In this document: in pieces, positions 34,930 through 49,100 of the stretch
Layout: each line of letters starts with the position of its first letter
Numbering within the stretch: the first letter of the stretch is position 1
Assembly (NCBI GenBank): GCA_934047225.1
Contig: OW203990.1
Location: 28,127,045 to 28,191,044, forward strand
Direction: 5' to 3'
DNA: 64,000 bases
Source: Ypsolopha sequella
Lineage: Eukaryota; Arthropoda; Insecta; Lepidoptera; Ypsolophidae
Notes under the pieces: generated by a model
What the model was told of the DNA's origin: nothing
Database searches by the model: none
The model's input: the letters and a program-made list of their open reading frames with translations, nothing else
Position numbers and translations under genes: made by a program

Positions 34930-36102
34930 GCGTTGTTACTCCATAACTCCGTCATTTCCCAACCGATTTGAACAATTCTTTTTTTGTTTGAAAGAGTATA
35001 CTTCCAGGTAGGTCCCATTTTGGGTTTGGTCATGATCTGATAAGGGTCTTCAGAGATAGGCAGTGGAACTCCTCAGAAAATGAAAGCATATCTCTCGAAA
35101 TTGAGGCAATCGCTATGTACTTGGGTGCTGATTACAAGGTATTACTTGAAAATCGACATTCTTCCACCTGACCTTCGATCCTGGCTTCATCAACATATTC
35201 ACCATAGAACTCTTCAACGGATCAGAGCACATAACTCGAGATTGCGGCAATCACTGCGTTAGGGTGCTGATTCAAGGGTATTACTTGGAGATTATCAGAA
35301 TTCCCACCTGACCTTCGATCCTGGCTTCATCACCATAGAACTCCTCAACGGGTGACAGCACATAACTTTAGATTGCGGCAACCAGTTTGTGTTAGGGTGC
35401 TCATTTCAGGGCATTGCTGAAAATTGCCAGTGTACCCACCTGAATTTCGATCTTGGCTTCATCACCGTAGAACTCTTCAACGGATGACAGCACATAACTC
35501 GAGATTGCGGTAATCATGTTGTGTTAGGGTGCTGATAGCAGGAAGCTACTCAAACATGGCTACTTATACTCACTTGAACTTCGTTTCATATTAACACCAC
35601 GTTTGCAAGAACTACCTATACCTCACAATTTAACGCAGCAACACTAAAAAATGTGAAATAAAATAAACTTTTAACAAAAAAATAGCAACCGACTTCAATA
35701 GTAACAGCAGTCATTCACTAAAAAGTTAATAATAATTCTATAAAGACCGATGGTACCGAAGCAACACTTTTGCCGACTTCTTTCTTCCTGAAACATTATG
35801 TTATCTAGAAGTCGGCGTATTTCCTACGATATAGCAACATAGAAACCAATATAAGAACGCCGACTTCTAGATAACATAACGTTTCAGGAAGAAAGAAGTC
35901 GGCAAAAGTGTTGCTTCGGTACCATCGGTCTTTATAGAATTATTATTAACTTTTTAGTGAATGACTGCTGTTACTATTGAAGTCGGTTGCTATTTTTTTG
36001 TTAAAAGTTTATTTTATGTTTCTTCATGGCCCTAGGGAGGGGGTCGCTAGAATTTTTTAACTTGTAAAGGGGTCACGTATTCAAACATAATGAAAAACAC
36101 TG
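34636..36102. mobile_element. hAT-type non-autonomous element with 8-base duplication
   Basis: Ends CAGTGTCTTTCAAACTGTGG and (inverse) CAGTGTTTTTC are flanked by perfect CTCTAAAG copies at 34628-34635 and 36103-36110. It carries a poly-T run (34893-34928), four diverged repeats of 125-145 bases (from 35091, 35236, 35365 and 35488) and a large palindrome (35667-36007). No transposase. Confidence 0.9.
35667..36007. repeat. Palindrome with ~160-base arms
   Basis: Arms 35667-35815 and 35850-36007 are nearly perfect inverse copies (ATAGCAACCGACTTCAATAG / CTATTGAAGTCGGTTGCTAT). Nested in the hAT element; half a copy is at 3235-3366. Confidence 0.85.
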
Positions 36103-36110
36103 CTCTAAAG

Positions 36111-37030
36111 TATCCCACTGCTGGGTAAAGGCCTCCCCTTGCTGGTACCACATGTCCCAATCCTGCGATACTTCCGACCCCCCCCCAGTAAAACTGAGTG
36201 GAGATCGTCCTACCATAGCCGTCATCTGGCACCCACTTGGTAACGATAGTATAGACCTTCTTCGATATTAATTCCCGATACAAATCGCGTCAAACTTCTA
36301 GTCCACTCTGAAATTGTTCTTTCGAAGAACGTTCCATACATTGCGCCCTTCTGTAGGTGACGGCAGAATAACAGCGTAGCAGATTTCGGTTTGCGTACTT
36401 ATGCAGAGTCGGAGCCTTTTCTCGTTGCCGCGACACTCATACCACCAGAATAAATTAACTTTTCTTTGTGTCTTACGTCTTATTTGTGTTAGATTTAGAA
36501 GTTAGATAATTAAGATTTCAATTGTTTTGTCGCTACTTTATTTTTGTATGTACGTATATGTTTGTGTCTTGTTTGGAGAATAAATGTTATATCTATCTAT
36601 CTATCTATCATTTGTTCCTGTCGATGCTAATCGCCTCGTGTTCAGAGTGGACTAAAAGTTTGACGTGATCTGTCTGTACCTTATTGATACTTCAAACCTT
36701 GTTTAAGAAAAAGGGCTAAGACATGCGGACAGACAGAAAGATGGACAACAAAGTGATATTTTAATCCTTAATTTGGTGTTGCTAAGCGCTTTATGGGTTC
36801 CGTTTTTCCATGATGCGGTACAGAATCTTAAAAATGAACACGTATTTTGAAGTACCCACATACTAGAAATACTTTTTCTCCCAGATTGGTTCTGTCTATC
36901 TACCCAACATTCACAGAGACATTTCTCGTCCATTTCAACTGGAGCCGTCTCGCGAACCGTGCGTGTGCTAGCGTTATGTTACATTAAATTGAATCTGCTT
37001 TTATTTTCCAAGACATCAGTACCGTTTAGC
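36111..37030. other. Region upstream of the peroxidase gene
   Basis: Bases 36111-36300 resemble a LINE 3' fragment (CCACTGCTGGGTAAAGGCCT), and 36595-36610 is a (TCTA)n stretch. Bases 36900-37030 probably hold the promoter and 5' UTR, but I cannot identify a core element. Confidence 0.35.
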
Positions 37031-37148
37031 ATGTCGCTGTTGCAAGTAGCATTGAGTATTTTCGTGTACGTGGTCGTGGTGTGCCCGGTCATCGAGGTGG
37101 TAGCTGGAAAACGCGAGACATTGAACAGCCAGCATGCGGCGCCTGAAG
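37031..37148 (+). CDS. Peroxidase exon 1
   Basis: Residues 1-39. Hydrophobic signal peptide (about residues 4-26) and the start of the propeptide. Donor GAAG|GTAAGG. Confidence 0.85.
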
Positions 37149-40100
37149 GTAAGGTTATTTTCACTATTCAAATTCAAATTCAAATAGTTTATTTTGCAAA
37201 GTAGGTATATATAATACACTTTTTACACGTCAAATTTAATCTAAGAAAAATATATGTAATAAAATAATAAATGTACATGGACTATATTAAAGTTTTATTT
37301 AATTTATGTAGCAATATATATACGATTAAAATGATAGGTAAAATATATATTATACAAGATGAAATCCAATCAACCGCCCGAACCCATACCGGAGACCCGA
37401 CTAGGGACCAGGAACAAGGTTCAATGATCACCAACCGAGCCCCAACACGAATCCAGGTGGCCTACCAAATCACATCCTATATACTACATACTAATAGGTT
37501 ACATATATAAATACATGCCTACCTCCACCCATTCGATTAGTCTTGCTAAGAAGAACGGGCAAGAAACTTAGCAAGATCATGTCTTTTTTTACATAAAACT
37601 TATACTATACAAATGACTTATATCTACTTTAACTAAGGGATGAGAAAAAACAAGACAGCAGGAATTCAAGTTAATGAAAAAAAAAGAAAAACATATATAT
37701 CTTTGTCTACTTGTCTCATATAGTCTGTTGTTACAACATACATACACTCACGCCTGTTTCCTAGAGAGGTAGACAGATACTACAGATTTATATGTGCTAC
37801 GATCCTAAAACACCGTTTTCTCGAAAAAAGAAATAGGACGTTTGCTGCAAATTATTCTTTAACAATCCGTAGGTTTGAGAAGTAACGCCTAGATAAATTA
37901 GTGCCCACAAACATGCCCACCAAACATTGAAGAATATTGTACTTCATAACTCAATGCCACCAAACGAGTTTGGATACTCAAATCAGAACACATGGCGCAT
38001 TTGAACTTACGAAGCACTTAGCAAGTGAACCAAGACCATTACTGCTATTAAATAATGAAAAGGCTTTTGCAAATAATAATAATGGATACGATCTGGATTT
38101 GTTGTCGCAAAAGCAAAAAACTAGACATATTACTCGTCTATGCGAACAACTTTTGCTATGAAGCAAACAATGAAATAGTGAACAATAATTTGGGCAAGTG
38201 CGAGTCGGACTCGAGCACCAAGGGTTCCGTACCACCACACAAAGGATGGAACCCTTATTTTTCCTGTAATCTTTACGTAATCACCTGGAACATGATAAAT
38301 AAAGTTAAAAAATGCGACTTTTTCGAGGTTTTTTTGTATGTTTCTAATTTTATTATTTGCTGTGGTGAAGGCCATATTTATAGATTGCACGTCTATCCTG
38401 GTGCGTTTTTGTACCCTCATGCTTTTAATCTTCTCCAACAAAATGTTTGCGCACTTGACTTGACTTGGCTTGTTGTTATTATTTGACTTATTGTACTTTT
38501 AGTCTTAAGCATTAGTTTTTTTTTTAAATGTGTTATCTTGTGTTTTTCACTTTCTATCAAATAAATTTCTTTCTTTCATAGTAAAACGCATTCTGCGAAA
38601 AGTTCAACCGGCTATCTATAACGGCTGAAGCTGTAGGACCCTGTGACCAACGGACAGACAGACAGACAGCGGAGGCTTGCGAAACTCTAAAAATTGCTGG
38701 TTCCATAGAAAAGGTTCATACCATTGATTTTTTTTGGTTTCGTTAGAGCATAAGGAAGTAGACAGTAGTTTAACTGGGCAGTGTCCTTGAAACCAATACC
38801 TACGGCTGCTCGGTGCCTAAAAACGCGCTAGGGCTGCCAACTGACTGTTTACGTATTTGATAATTCTATATTAAATTGTCGCAATATTTAATTTAAACAG
38901 CCATAGAATGCACAACATATTCTATAATTTTGGTGCCATAATTTACGAAAATGCGCGGGAGCGGCTTAAAACGTCAACGCGGCAACGTGCGTACGTAACT
39001 GCGGTGCGACCGCGACTGTCGTAAACTGAGTTGAACCGAGATTTGGGAGGGGTTCGTTTCGGCCTGTTTGTATTTTTATTATATTTATTTATTTGGTAAA
39101 CCAACAGATGATACACTTTACAACATACAATTAAACTAGCGTACAATAGGAATAGAGTGTAACTCTAATTACAGGTAAACACTACATGCAATAACAATGA
39201 GAGGATTGACGTGTGACGCCCGTTAGCGGAAGCAGAGACGCACCGAAACAGTATACGAGACAGTATTCTATGAAGATAGAATACTGTCTACTTCGTTATA
39301 TTGTGGTTTGGGTCCAAAGTAAACGTTTTTGGTATCGTAGGCATATCGTAGAATTGGACATGTCATGAAGTACCTATAAAATCGAAACTGTTTCAACAAA
39401 AAGTCAAAAATAGGTACAAAGACAAGCGGAGCGAGGAGGAGCGTGCTAGGTTTACATGTAAATAAATTTGGGGAGCTGAGTGAAGCGGAGCGAAGCGAGG
39501 CAACCTCCGTAGTTTTAAAAGAATTCGTGCTCTTCCGATATGCCCAATTCTACTAAAATACTAGTTTATCCGTAGTTTTAGGTTTTTCAGCAACAAAATT
39601 CTAGTTATACAACGTGTAACAGAAAGCTGTAACCACATTTGAAGAGCTTATTTAGTCAATGGTATAGAACAACTTTTACTATGGCACAAACCCAGTATCT
39701 CGAAAAAAAAATTTAACTGTCTCATAGAAAAATGCAATGCCGCTCGGTTGAAATGTATGGAAGGGTAGATTTCTTTTTTGAGATTTTAGGGTTGGCTGAA
39801 TTGTCTGAATATGCTCTTCAAATATGGTTTCACCTTTCTGTTACACGTTGTATACATATCGTCACGACTTTAATCACCGAGGGTGTGTCAGGGCTAAAAT
39901 CACAGTTCACACATGGTACACCCACTTTTCACTGATGATTATTACGTCCCAAACGTGATGGGTGGTGAGCCCTATCGCCATACTTCGGGCAGGACCGTGT
40001 CTTCTGAAGCATGCAGACCGAATATCGAACCTACGACTTATGGGTTAGCAGACAAGCACTACTATTCGACCACAGAGCATCAGTCAAAATCCAGTTAGTA

Positions 40101-43100
40101 TGAGATAAAAGTAGGTAAGTAAAATGAATAAGACAGTCACATGCACGCTCGCACATTCCAGGGCATCACCACCACACGCCCACGGCAGCGCCATGCGAAG
40201 CTTGTCCACGTCACGGCAAGTGTGTACCCAAGGTGCAATGTCCAGCGCACGTGAGACCCAACTCATATAACCCGCTGTGCCACATCGGAGGTCAGCCTGG
40301 ACTGGTCGGCGTGTGCTGCTTCACTGGAAGCCGACATGCCGGTGAGAAACAGGACCGTTTAAAGCGGGGGATTTCGGTGTCATATCCACCCCCGAAATGT
40401 TTTCAAACGTTATCCCGCCCGTTTTCAAAAAATACAAAATAGTAGTTTTACTATCTTTAAGACATACTGCAAAAATACTTTGGTGATACGTCAACTACCT
40501 CCTGTCCATAAATTGAAAAAAATGGATGGAAGACGATACTTATCGAGCTGAATGAAACTTGAGAATAAAACATGATTATTGCAAAACGGTTCACCTCAAT
40601 AACTATTTTTGATCCGGATAGCCGATCAGTTTCAGCAGATTCAGACTGCCTTCTATCGGAATACGATTCGTATATTATGTATTACAAGCATTTCTGAAGA
40701 AAATTATTCCCCTCCCCCCCTGAAAATGAATTCTAGCTAAGGGCCTGGTGAGCAAAAATGAATATACTCAAGATTTCAAGTTAAACCTTATAAACGAATA
40801 TTAGTTGTGTTTTTAAACCTTAAGTTGTCCACGGACCTTAAAAATTCGTCTTAGTAGAATAAATATAATGAAAATCCTAAAACGACATTAATTCGTAGCA
40901 ACTTATTTGTATACTCTATTTATATAGACGATGGAAAGCGGTCCATTCATCCCTCAGAATTTTTAGAAAATGATACTTCCGACATGTATGACTTCTATTA
41001 TAATTTTATTACTACAGATTATGTTAGCAGAAATATGTCCCTTGCACTAAACATTTTTAAGATATTTCGAGGTAAACTTGCCAAACTTGCATATATTGGA
41101 GGGGATGAAATTTTGTGTACCGGATGACTATGTGCACAGGTGCAGGATGCCGCTTCTATTCACGGTACCTCACGAGAGGACTAATTTGCTTGGAAGAGCA
41201 CTTTTGACGCGCACCATGCGCACACTAAATCTGCCCATCTATTCTGTATCTTTAGTTGCCAACTGGACTAGGTGCCTATCATCAAAAACATAGCTAAAAA
41301 CTGAAATTTCAAAATTGCCATTAATGGATACTGAACTACTTACAAACTGTATCGTCACTTCAAGTGCGAACATATCCTAAAACAATAGGAATTCGATAGT
41401 ATATGTATGTTTTTGATGATAGACACCCAGTCCAGATGGCAACTTGAGATACACAATAGGCCCTCAGGTCGCGCAGAACTGTTCTCTGAGCGAGTTCGCA
41501 AGGGCTGCTATGTGGGTCTTATGTTACTGAAAAATTTATGTATTAGTTGTTATTTAGGTTGTTCATCTTAAATTAAGTTAGTTGACTTCTTACTCTATTG
41601 TATTAGGATTACCTGTAATAATAGCTGTAATGTGAAAATAAAAAATAAATAAAAATCATGGTACGAGGGTTAGGTCACGAGCAGTCCGAGGCCGGCTAGA
41701 GAGTCGAGATGGCGGCAGGTGTCAGCCGGAGGAACGACACACTTTGCATCGTCTCGCTAACCGTAGTATAGAAACTTCTACCACGAAAGGTGACGGGTGA
41801 CAGGTAACCAAAAGAATCCGCACATTACATCTAAGTATAATAACCATAAATTAGTAATGATATCCAATTAAAAGAAAAAACAATTCCTCCAGCTGAATCC
41901 GAGCTGACGTCACGTGCAGCCCCCAACAGCATCAGCGCAGAAGACATCAAGATCGCTCACAACCTGTCCAGGAAGAAGCTGGCGGAGTGGCTGCGTCGAG
42001 CCGACAAGCTTATCGAGCAAGCTGCTGATACTGTTGTCAACGTTACTGCGCCCAGTTTTGCTCATCACTTGGTAAGGAGATATTTCTGAGACTCCAGTTT
42101 TATTATTCCGTTCAAAAGTCATTATTATCGTGAAGCAATATTTAACTGTGCTAGGTAAAGACTCCAAAGAGCTAGCCATATTCTGTACATTTTACTGCCA
42201 TCATATCTACCTGTGCCATGCAAGAACACAATGACAACCTCCTAATGACGCAAGCAAAAATTGTTCTCTCTTTGTTAACAACTATCATCTTTTGATTGGT
42301 GGATACAGGGGGGGGTGACATTGAGGCCATGCCCCACCCCCAAACACCAAGGATTCCATACACTTGACTTGACTTTTCAATTCAATGCCAAACCTTTTCT
42401 TTGCCAAAAGCGCCTCAAACTTTTATTTTTCACTTTGTGATATATCTTGTCAAAATAGCTCCCCCGAAATGAAATCGTGAATCCGCCCTTGTATCTTTTA
42501 ATTGTAGCCAAAAAACAAGGCTTGACGTGGTATGCAGGCTGGACTACGGGATTTGAATCTGCGACCTCTGGCCGCAAAAGCTCTAAGCCGAGACTTGACC
42601 ACTAGGCCACAGAGGTGGTCACGATGAGTGTTGGATCCGTACAGCAAATTCACACCTCAAATTAGTTAGTTCAAGATCGTTAGCGGGAAACTTTAGGTTG
42701 GGTGTTACCTCTTTTTGTTGTATGTATTGTACGTTTTATTGGACCGTCGTATACTGACTCAGAGTTAGTTAGACAAACGCTAAATTACTGCACTCATTTT
42801 CATTTCATTTCATTTAAACTTAAAAAATATGATGCCAGTGTAGTTTTACCCGAAGGGCATAGAAAAATTATAACCTATATTACACGATCACGTTCATCAT
42901 CATACTTACAGCCCAAGCAGGTACAGAAGGCGCTCGAAGAGTGAGCTGTTACCTTCGCAGTATCCCCCACGCTACCCCTCTTCCTCATCGAAGCTTCGAG
43001 ATTACACAATTGCAGTGGCGTGCACAGAACTTTTTGCTGGAAAAGCAAACAATTAGTCAAGAACAACAATAAAAAAAAATTGAAAATTTTTTTATATCAC

Positions 43101-46100
43101 TTTGAAAAAAAAAAAATTGTATGACGCCAGGGTAGACAATGTCTACCCTAGAGTGAAAATTTCCTATACAAACTTTCTTTTTCAAAGTGATATTTAAATT
43201 TTTTTATATTTTTTTTATTGTTGTTCTTGACAAATTGTATGCTTTTCCAGCAAAAAGTTCTGTGCACGCCACTGTGCGACGTCATCTGTCTTCATACACA
43301 TCTTCTATGCTGGCACGAACTGCATCATAAACTTCTTGTTCGTCTTCTAGTCGGTGATGACGTACGACCAGGCTGCGGAGCATCTCGGCCGCGGAGGGCT
43401 ACTGAACCTGTTCGCTGCGCAGGAGTTGAAAGCGCGAGATGTGATATCCGACGACGAGCTACAGCTGGGACTCACTGATCATGCCGATGGTATACTTTTG
43501 TGGTTTCCCGTTTTCAGGAATGTTACTGATTTGTTTGGGTTTCTCGGAAATTTGTTGCATATATGATCAGTTTTAATGGCACCTGCAGCTCAGTCGCTAG
43601 GACGCCGAACTCTCAATGTTGAGACCCATGTTCGAGTGGTTGAGCATGCACAATTTTTTTGGAAGTTATGTGTATAGTATTTCTACAACTATTACTTGTT
43701 GAACGGTAAAGAAAAACAATGTGAGGTAAAAAAGGTGTAAACAGCGTATACGTGTTTATTATTTCGAGTGGTGTAATATTACTGCTGGGGTCTCACAGGG
43801 AGGTGTACTTTCTCCATTACTATTTTCTGTATTTATCAATTCTCTTGTTTCCGTGGTATTTTTCTGTTTATACCACATGTATGCTGATGACCTTCGGTTA
43901 TATTTGTCTTGTAAGCAAGATGGTTTACAGGATTCCATACATAAGCTTTCTTCCGATCTTGATCGGATCAGTGAGTGGATTGAGGATTTCGGTCTACTTG
44001 TGAACCCATCTTAGACGCAGGTGATGGTTTTTGGAAGCAGAGCTCTGATTGACAAGACTGATATCTCCACTTTACCTTCAATCTGCTTCAATGGAACCCT
44101 ACTTACATACTGCAGATCTGTCAAAAACTTGGGGCTTCACATTCCAACAATATGTCTTGGGAATTGTGGGTTGCAGAAATCAGTAAGAAGATATTTGCCT
44201 CAAAGCGCATGCAAAAATTTCTTCAGCTATGCTCCTCCGATTTCTCGAACACAGCACCAGCATGTATACAAATTCTTTCACAGTGTCAGCAAACCAAACC
44301 ACCTGTGGAACAGTCTTTCTCTGGACATCCGACAATCTCAATACGGCTACAGAATCAGTCACCACACCTGTAACTTTCACATTGTCCCCTGAGTCATCAT
44401 TGACTCATCCTTCTCGCCAAAGATTAACTGGTAAAGAATGCTTATAAAAAAAGCATTAAGTTCGCCTTTGTGCTTTGTATATTTTTGTGCAATAAAGAAT
44501 TTACATACATACATACCCCCTATTTTGGGACGTAAAAGTCATCAGTGAAAAGAGGTGTATGAGTGTTGACTGTTTTAGTGACAGTCCATACTCGGAAACA
44601 CCTCTGATACACCCTCAGGGATATATGTTTAAATAAAAAATATATCGTCTATACTGGGTTTCCAGATGAAGTTGCGGAAGCCGGAAACTGGTGATAGTAC
44701 TCGTCAATACGAACAACTTTTATTATAGAGCCAACCCTCGAATCGCGAAAAAAAATCTGCTGTTCCGTAGAAAAGTTACATAGTTACCCGATCCAAATGT
44801 ACGAGATAACTGTTTGTTTGTCGAGATCTCATTTTTTTTTACGAAAATTAGTTCGTGTGGACCTGTACTGTAATATCGTGGACGTGAACGTGTATTAACA
44901 CCCTGTATACCTACTCATAAATACTAATTTTTGCATTAGTAAATCTAAGAAATTTAAATATCCATATCCTCTTATTTCCTGTTAACGTTAACACTAACTT
45001 TAATATATCTTCAAGTTGACCAAGAAACTCATTTCAAGACTGGTTCCAGGTCCATTCTGCCCATCTCCCCCGCCCTGCCCGGGCCAGCCCCATCGATACA
45101 GGAGCGTCGGTGGAGAGTGCAACAACCCCGCAGCTGCCACCTGGGGCGCCATCCACACTGGCTTTGAGAGGCTTCTGCCACCACGTTACAGAGATGGTAC
45201 GAATCAAACATCTCCAGCTAGTGGTCATACAAGTTTCTTTGAACAAAACTCTTATTGCTAATCTTTGGTGTTAGTCTGTTTGTCTGACATTGGCGTGACC
45301 AAAGGACAGGCAGACTACATATTATGCTGAAATACGAAAATTCACAAAGTTCATCAACGAAAAATTTAAATTATTTTGGCGCTGCCAAATGAAGCTTTTT
45401 CCGAAACAGAGTACAGTACCATTTAAATAATGCGCATAAAAATCTTCTTCATTATTCTATAGAAACCATGACAGACAGTGCACGTTCAGTCGATTGGCTA
45501 TAGATTTCTTTGCGCATTATAGTATTTGAAAAAAAAATTCTTTCCATCTCGTTCATACTTCCTTTCTACAGGCGTAAAATACTATCTAGGATAACAGCGT
45601 ACATCGGTTATTAGTACTTTATGTGTATCTTAGATTTTAAGCTTAAATTCTTGTAACTTGTCATAGATGTGTTCTTGTAATCATCTTCCAGGCGTTTGGT
45701 CGATCCGCGCTTCGTCTCTGGGTCTCCCGTTGTCGAGCGCGAGAGTCGTGAGCAACCACCTGGTGCTGGACACCAGCCTGCCGAGTGCCACACACAACCT
45801 CATGTTCATGCAGGTCGGACAGTTCATCGCTCATGACACCAGTGCTGGGGTCATGTTCACTATTGGTAAATTTTTTTTCTTCATTCACCCTACAGCAGTT
45901 TAAATTCCTTTGGCGAATGAGAGCTAGGGCTAGGCCGAAAAATGTGCAAGACTTCGACTGTCACGACACTTTTGCTATAGTATGTGTGTTTAACTAAAGT
46001 AGATATAATGATGTACTTTGTATAGTATAGGTTTTTGTATGTAACAAAATGATAAAAAAAAGAAAAGGAAAAATGCTAAAAAAAAAGGACATGATCTTGC

Positions 46101-49100
46101 TAAGTTTCTTGCCCTTCTTCTTAGCAGGACTAATCAAATGGGTGAAGTTAGACATATGTAGTATATAATTATAGATTTTACCTATCATTTCAAACGTATA
46201 TAAATTACTGCATAAATTAAATATAGGTTTAATTTAATTAAGTTCATGCACGTTTATTATTTTATTGAATATATTTTTCAAGATCAAATTTGACTTGTAA
46301 AATTTGTATTAAGTGTACCTACTCTATAAAATAATCTATTTAAATTTTAAAATAAACGCATGTCTCTGTCTTACTGCAGTATAAACGTGCGGCGTGCGCC
46401 TCAGTAGCGAAAGGAATTTCGTTCCAACAGTATGTCTCACGACATCTATCGTATTTTTTTAGCCTAGATGTATTAGGTATACCAACTGTAGGTCGGTATC
46501 TGCCACAATGCACCACAAGTAGAAGTTTGACATTGTGCGGTTTTACTGCAGAGGCTTCTTCAAAGGTACACAGTTTGGACGCAGTAGTTTTGGGTTGCTG
46601 TGGTTTGTAGTTATTATAAACTTTGGTTATTGCAAAACGGCTCACCTCAATTACTAGTTTTGATCGGTATAGCCGACTAGTTTTAGCAGATTCACACTGC
46701 CTTCTTCTGGGCGAGTAAAGACGCTTACGCGACGACGTGCGCCTCGCACTCTGAAACTGGTCGGCTAACCCGATCAAAAATACTTATTGAGGTAAGCCGT
46801 TTTACAATAATCATGTTTTATCCTCAAGCCGGTGACTCTATTCTCGGGTGTCTCGACTATGACATGCCGTAAGCCAAGTTTACACATTGTATGAGAATAT
46901 CTTGTCACCTCCAGGTAACGGCAGCGCAATCTCCTGCTGCATTGGTGACGGCCAGGACTTTCAGCCACCAGAACTGCAGCACTGGGCCTGCTGCCCGGTC
47001 GCCGCGTCTCCTGACGACGACTTCTATAGCCAGTTTGGTCACCAGTGTCTCAACCTGGTGAGGACGCAGCTAGCGCCATCAAGCGATTGCACTGTTGGGT
47101 ATGCTAAGCAGGTAAGTTATAAATTAAAACCTTTGTTTTTTCCAAAAATTCTCAGACGCAGACTGGGCTTAATAGCCATAAAAGTGAATGAGTTATAAAT
47201 TTGTTGCCTGCATTATTAATCTAGACGCCTCATCCTCAGATGAACGGTGCAACACACTACATAGATCTGTCCCACTTGTACGGGGGCTCCTTGGAGAAGA
47301 TGAAAGCATTGCGAGGTCCTGGAGGTCTATTGAAGACGTTTAATGACTACGGAAGAGACTTGCCACCACTCACTAATAGGAAAGAGTGTACAATAGAAAA
47401 AGATGGAGCCGCTTGCTTTGAATCAGGTAACACCATAATTAGCCTATGTGTATTAAAGCCTACAAGGCTATCACGGTTAGACTACACTGAGGGTAATTGC
47501 ATAGCGATATATTATGCGTTTGTTCTAATTACCTCGCTGTGCAAGTGGGTTGGTGATCGCAGTCGTAGGCGATGCTGCCCATCGAAGATATGTCGCCAGA
47601 ACCTCGGCCACTAGTGAGCAGGGTCAACTACTCACCAGAGTCTGACGTTGTATGTTAAACGCCTTTACATCCCTTTCTCCAGGAGATAACCACGGCAACC
47701 AGATCATCTCCTTAACAGTTCTTCATACGATCTGGACTAGAGAACACAACCGCGTGGCACGAGCTCTGACCAGGCTGAATCCCGACTGGAATGAGGACAA
47801 AATCTTCTTCGAGACGAGGAGGTTGCTGCAGGCAGAGTTCCAACACATCATCTATAATGAATGGCTTCCTTTGTTACTCGGTAAGAGATTCATTCTATTG
47901 CTATATGTATGGTAAATATTGGTGATGACGGCACTGGTTGCTTAAATTATTTATTAGTTGTAGTTCGTTGCAAAACCAAACGATAGTTTAATTATTTTCA
48001 TTTCTTAACTTGGTGCGTCACTATCTTAAATCATTCCCTGAATACGTCCTTTTAAAGCTTTGTGTAGTTTTTCTTGGTCTATTTTAATACGAGAGTCTTT
48101 CTAGTTATCGATAAAAATCCAAATTTTGGGAGAGGGTAAAATACAAGTCTTTTGTACCTACTTTCATTTTGGCTATTAAAATTAGCGGGTTAATAGTGTG
48201 AAAAGTTATGGATTATGTATGATAAAGAAACTTTATTCTTTCCACAAATCCAGGGCGTACTTTAGGATGCATATCCGGTATTCTCTATCCTTTCCACATC
48301 CAAAGGAAACGTCTTCCCTACCATTACAGCGCCCTCCGGTCTACTCTTAGATATGCAATGGTTCCTGTAGTCCCATAAAACATGGGGCTTCAGGGGCTGA
48401 TGTCAATCCTTGGGTTATTTTGTTAATCGAGTCTGGTCAAACTACGCTGGGATCGGTGCTAGTCATTTAGTTAATTAAAGATACAAGTATCATTAATATG
48501 TTTAAAAAACCTTTTGTTTAAGACTCCTTTTATCTTCAGGTCCACACATCGTCCAAAAGTTCGGGCTGTCCCTGTCTCCGGGGTACTCCTTCTCGTACGA
48601 CCCTCACGTAAACCCCTCTCTGACGGGGGAGTTCTCTGCTGCTGCGATGAGATTTGGTCACTCCGTTGTGGATTCCAAGTTGGTGTAAGTACAGCCTTAG
48701 AAGGACTGAAGAGGAGTATAAGTAAAAGAACCCAGAATAGAAGAGCCTGTATGATTAGATTGATGAATGTAGAAGTGTAGAAGGCGGTGTGTCAGGATTG
48801 CAGCAGGTGGAAATTTGAGGTCTATACCTACCTTCCTGGGGGACATTGTACTGGCTACCTCCAAATCCAAGTCTCCCCCACCTCTAGCCCTCCCCGCATG
48901 GGACAGCTACCTAATTAATTCGTAGCGGGGCCGATGAGTCCTGAACTGACTCTCCGTGATCGTGAGTATCCCATCCAGATCAGCTCGTTAAAGTAGAGCC
49001 GAACAATCTCAGCGTGCTGGCACAAAAACCAGTAAAAGGGAAGGTGGAGCAATCCCTGCTTTTCGTCTTGTGGCCTCGGTTGCAGATCAGTGGAGTAGCA

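Noticed and set aside
42917..42925. Possible 9-base in-frame microexon (Pro-Lys-Gln) between peroxidase exons 2 and 3
   Set aside because: It has AG before and GTACAG after, but exons 2 and 3 already join in frame, and such short matches arise by chance.
45016..45049. Earlier acceptor for peroxidase exon 4 (TTCAAG|TTGACC)
   Set aside because: The stretch is open in the right frame only if entered in phase 0; exon 3 ends with one extra base, so the acceptor at 45049 is required.
46340..46777. 145-residue minus-strand open frame in peroxidase intron 5
   Set aside because: No domain, and it overlaps dispersed inverted repeats shared with 40537-40660; composition looks random.
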